Source of the DNA: Elusimicrobiaceae bacterium
GTDB taxonomy: Bacteria > Elusimicrobiota > Elusimicrobia > Elusimicrobiales > Elusimicrobiaceae
NCBI GenBank assembly: GCA_017961295.1
Contig: JAGCXL010000034.1
Location: 1 to 51,854 of the forward strand
DNA: 51,854 nt
Direction: 5' to 3'
Shown here: in pieces, positions 49,554 to 51,854 of the stretch
Layout of the letters: every line of letters starts with the position of its first letter
Position numbering within the stretch: the stretch's first letter is position 1
Position numbers and translations under genes: made by a program
The notes under the pieces: model-generated
The model's input: the letters and a program-made list of their open reading frames with translations, nothing else
What the model was told of the DNA's origin: nothing
Databases searched by the model: none

Positions 49554-51854
49554 ATGACCGTAGAAGAAGCTATTAACTCCCTTAACCCGCAACAAAAAGA
49601 AGCCGCCCTATACGACGGTGGGCCGTGCCTTATTGTGGCCGGCGCGGGGACCGGGAAAACTAAAACCTTAACTACTAAAATTGCAAAATTAATCGCAGAT
49701 GGCTATCATCCCGCGCGCATTTTGGCCGTCACGTTTACCAACAAAGCCGCCGGCGAAATGCGCGAGCGCGTGGACGCTTTAGTCCCAGGTGCTGGGCGGC
49801 GCGTGTGGATTCACACGTTCCACTCCTTTGGCGTGCGGCTACTGCGCCAAAATGCCGAAAGACTCGGCCTTACCAAAGATTTTGCTATTTATGATGAAAG
49901 TGACCAGAAAAAAGTGGTCACCTTACTCTTGGAGCAAATGGGCGTCAAAGAGCCCAAAAAAGAAGTCAACCAAATTGTCGGCATTATTTCCCGCGCCAAA
50001 GACGATATGGTAACGCCGGACGGACTTATGCAGCAAGCTACGGCAAGCGGCCTGGACAGTAAAATCCGCGCCGCCGAAATTTACCGCCGCTATGACCAAA
50101 AACTCAAAGAAGCCGGCGCGTTGGACTTTGGCGATTTGTTGGTCAAGACCGTTATTTTACTGCGCGATCATACCGACGTACGCGAGTATTACCAAGATTT
50201 TTTCCAGTACGTTTTGGTGGACGAATACCAGGATACCAACCGTACGCAGTATATGATTACCAAGTATTTAACTGCCAAATCGCGCAAGCTTTGTGTGGTG
50301 GGGGACCCGGACCAGAGTATTTATTCGTGGCGCGGAGCCAATATCCGCAACATTTTAGATTTTGAAAAAGATTTTAAAGATGCCAAAATCATCACGCTAG
50401 AGCAAAACTACCGCTCCACCAAAGCCATTTTGGATGCTTCCAACCGCCTAATTACTAAAAATAAAAAGCGCAAAGATAAAAACTTATTTACCGATAAAGG
50501 CGCGGGTGAACCGATAGAAGTTCACTCCTGCCAAACCGAAGGGGACGAAGCGCGGTGGGTGAGCGTACAAATCCAAAAACTGGTGGAAAACGAAGGCGCC
50601 AGTTTAAAAGATATTGCTGTTTTTTACCGCACTAACGCGCAGAGCCGCAGTTTTGAAGACTATTTTAGAAGATACCAAATTCCGTATCGCTTAATCGGTA
50701 CGGTGCGGTTCTATGACCGTAAAGAAATTAAAGATATTTTGTGCTACGGGCGGCTCTTGGTAAATCCGGCCGACAATGTCAGCTTACTGCGTATCATCAA
50801 CACGCCTACGCGCGGTCTGGGCAAAGTGGCGCAGGACCGCTTACTGGCGTACGCCGAGCAAAACCAAATTGCTCTGTATGACGCGCTTAAAAAAGCGGCT
50901 TACGTGCCCGGGCTGGGGAGTGCGGCTATGAAGGCCGCTGTTAAGCTGGCCCAACTGTTTGAAAAGTGGCGCGGCGATATGCTTTTGACCGCCCCGGCCG
51001 ATATTTTTAACAAGATTTTATTGGAGTCCGGCTATTTACAAAGCGTTAAGGACGAAATGGAAAAGGACCCGGAGGCCGAGTCCCGCTTGCAGAACTTGGA
51101 CGCGTTAATTAACGCCGTCAAAGAGTATGAGGACCGCTGCACGCGTGGGGAAAAAGAGCCCAGCGTGGCTGATTTTTTGCAAGAAGTTTCTTTGCTTTCC
51201 GGTGAGGATGAGTCCCAAGCCGGGGAGGGGGGCGCGGTTACTTTAATGACGGTGCACCTAGCTAAGGGGCTTGAGTTTCAAAACGTGTTTGTAACCGGGC
51301 TTGAAGAAAATTTATTTCCGATCGGTTGCGATAATGAGGACGACACCGAAGAAGAACGCCGCCTGTGCTACGTGGCGATGACGCGGGCCAAAGAAAAACT
51401 CTTTTTAACCTATGCGCAGTCCCGCCGCAAGTTCGGCCAACGCCAGGAAAACCCGCCCAGCCGGTTCTTGTTTGAGAGCGGACTTGTAACCGAGGAAGAA
51501 GTACGTGAGCGCCAAACCCGTTTTGCGTGGGGGGGTAATTCCTCTTATAACGGCGGCAATTACGAACGCTTTTCCGCGCGCAAACGCCAGTTTGACGGCG
51601 GGCTTTACGTCCGCAAGAGCCGTTTTCAAAAAGAGTATGATGAAAACGGTTACGAAATTGAACGCGCCGAAGATAATGATTTTCCGTCTTATGATGATAT
51701 CCCGCCGGTTAGTGCTTTGTACGCCAAACCTAAAACGGCGGCCCCGCGCTTGGCAGATCCGCGCCGTGTACCCGGCTTTGTACAGGAACCCAAAGTGCCG
51801 GAAAAACCAGGCCCCAAAAACGAGGACGGTGTAGCCGTAGGGGGGCTTGTAAAA
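49554..51854 (+). CDS. UvrD/PcrA-type DNA helicase, 3' end outside the window
   Basis: At least 767 codons open to the window end with no stop. Superfamily 1A motifs are all present: GAGTGKT (I), TFTNKAAGEM (Ia), DEYQDTN (II), VVGDPDQSIYSWRGA (III), EQNYRST (IV), TLMTVHLAKGLEF (V) and VAMTRAKEKL (VI). It unwinds DNA 3' to 5' in repair and replication-conflict handling. From about residue 650 the sequence turns Gly/Arg/Pro-rich and disordered, as in the tails that contact RNA polymerase in PcrA. The start 2 bp after the RDD stop has no strong Shine-Dalgarno. Confidence 0.93.
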   Translation, partial: MTVEEAINSLNPQQKEAALYDGGPCLIVAGAGTGKTKTLTTKIAKLIADGYHPARILAVTFTNKAAGEMRERVDALVPGAGRRVWIHTFHSFGVRLLRQNAERLGLTKDFAIYDESDQKKVVTLLLEQMGVKEPKKEVNQIVGIISRAKDDMVTPDGLMQQATASGLDSKIRAAEIYRRYDQKLKEAGALDFGDLLVKTVILLRDHTDVREYYQDFFQYVLVDEYQDTNRTQYMITKYLTAKSRKLCVVGDPDQSIYSWRGANIRNILDFEKDFKDAKIITLEQNYRSTKAILDASNRLITKNKKRKDKNLFTDKGAGEPIEVHSCQTEGDEARWVSVQIQKLVENEGASLKDIAVFYRTNAQSRSFEDYFRRYQIPYRLIGTVRFYDRKEIKDILCYGRLLVNPADNVSLLRIINTPTRGLGKVAQDRLLAYAEQNQIALYDALKKAAYVPGLGSAAMKAAVKLAQLFEKWRGDMLLTAPADIFNKILLESGYLQSVKDEMEKDPEAESRLQNLDALINAVKEYEDRCTRGEKEPSVADFLQEVSLLSGEDESQAGEGGAVTLMTVHLAKGLEFQNVFVTGLEENLFPIGCDNEDDTEEERRLCYVAMTRAKEKLFLTYAQSRRKFGQRQENPPSRFLFESGLVTEEEVRERQTRFAWGGNSSYNGGNYERFSARKRQFDGGLYVRKSRFQKEYDENGYEIERAEDNDFPSYDDIPPVSALYAKPKTAAPRLADPRRVPGFVQEPKVPEKPGPKNEDGVAVGGLVK

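Overview
The window looks like one stretch of chromosome from a diderm (Gram-negative type) bacterium. Elusimicrobiota is my best guess, from protein flavour only: several short prepilins, a ferredoxin-dependent 2-oxoacid oxidoreductase of anaerobic type, a split glycine decarboxylase and an autotransporter. I cannot confirm this without a search. The diderm call is firmer, because there is a C-terminal autotransporter barrel, an OmpA-type lipoprotein and an AsmA-like protein.

Layout. 1-4069: end of a ribosomal/RNA polymerase operon (rpmJ, rpsM, rpsK, rpsD, rpoA, rplQ) running with a 3-bp gap into mreB, closed by a hairpin terminator. 4092-13583: cell-elongation genes (mreC, mreD, mrdA, rodA), then a stand-alone radical-SAM-linked protein (DUF2344), rng, a periplasmic amidase and a two-gene chromate-type transporter. 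13680-14848: a small secreted protein and a YgjP-type metallopeptidase. 14894-19913: glycine cleavage system (gcvT, gcvH, gcvPA, gcvPB) followed by a lipoate-protein ligase that could lipoylate GcvH. 19913-24627: a tightly overlapping run of a membrane HExxH protease, an AsmA-like protein, pyrE and an RlmI-like methyltransferase.

24693-28829: a secreted two-repeat protein, tRNA-Phe, a four-subunit 2-oxoacid:ferredoxin oxidoreductase (minus strand) and divergent msrC. 28826-37576: accessory-looking DNA with a Spinster-type transporter, three prepilin-like genes, trmL, two unrecognised exported proteins (one with an apparent frameshift), glycogen phosphorylase and a DUF1646 membrane protein. 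Upstream of the third prepilin is a structured leader with the layout of a transcription-attenuating riboswitch. 37830-44921: a 2198-residue repeat autotransporter followed by an OmpA-like lipoprotein. 44938-51854: tRNA-Glu, a GDYXXLXY/DUF2157 pair, ychF, an RlmD-type methyltransferase, an RDD membrane protein and a UvrD/PcrA helicase that runs off the window.

Most noteworthy signals: (i) the 35721-35902 leader, where one strand can pair either upstream (closing a multi-hairpin junction) or downstream (an antiterminator that competes with a strong terminator); (ii) a symmetric palindrome between gcvT and the YgjP gene, placed exactly 6 nt from both start codons, which looks like a bidirectional promoter making leaderless mRNAs; (iii) a secreted-protein gene whose signal peptide is restored by removing one A from an A6 run; (iv) a CxxCH motif at the start of the autotransporter barrel. 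Functional calls come from reading motifs by eye; no database search was run.
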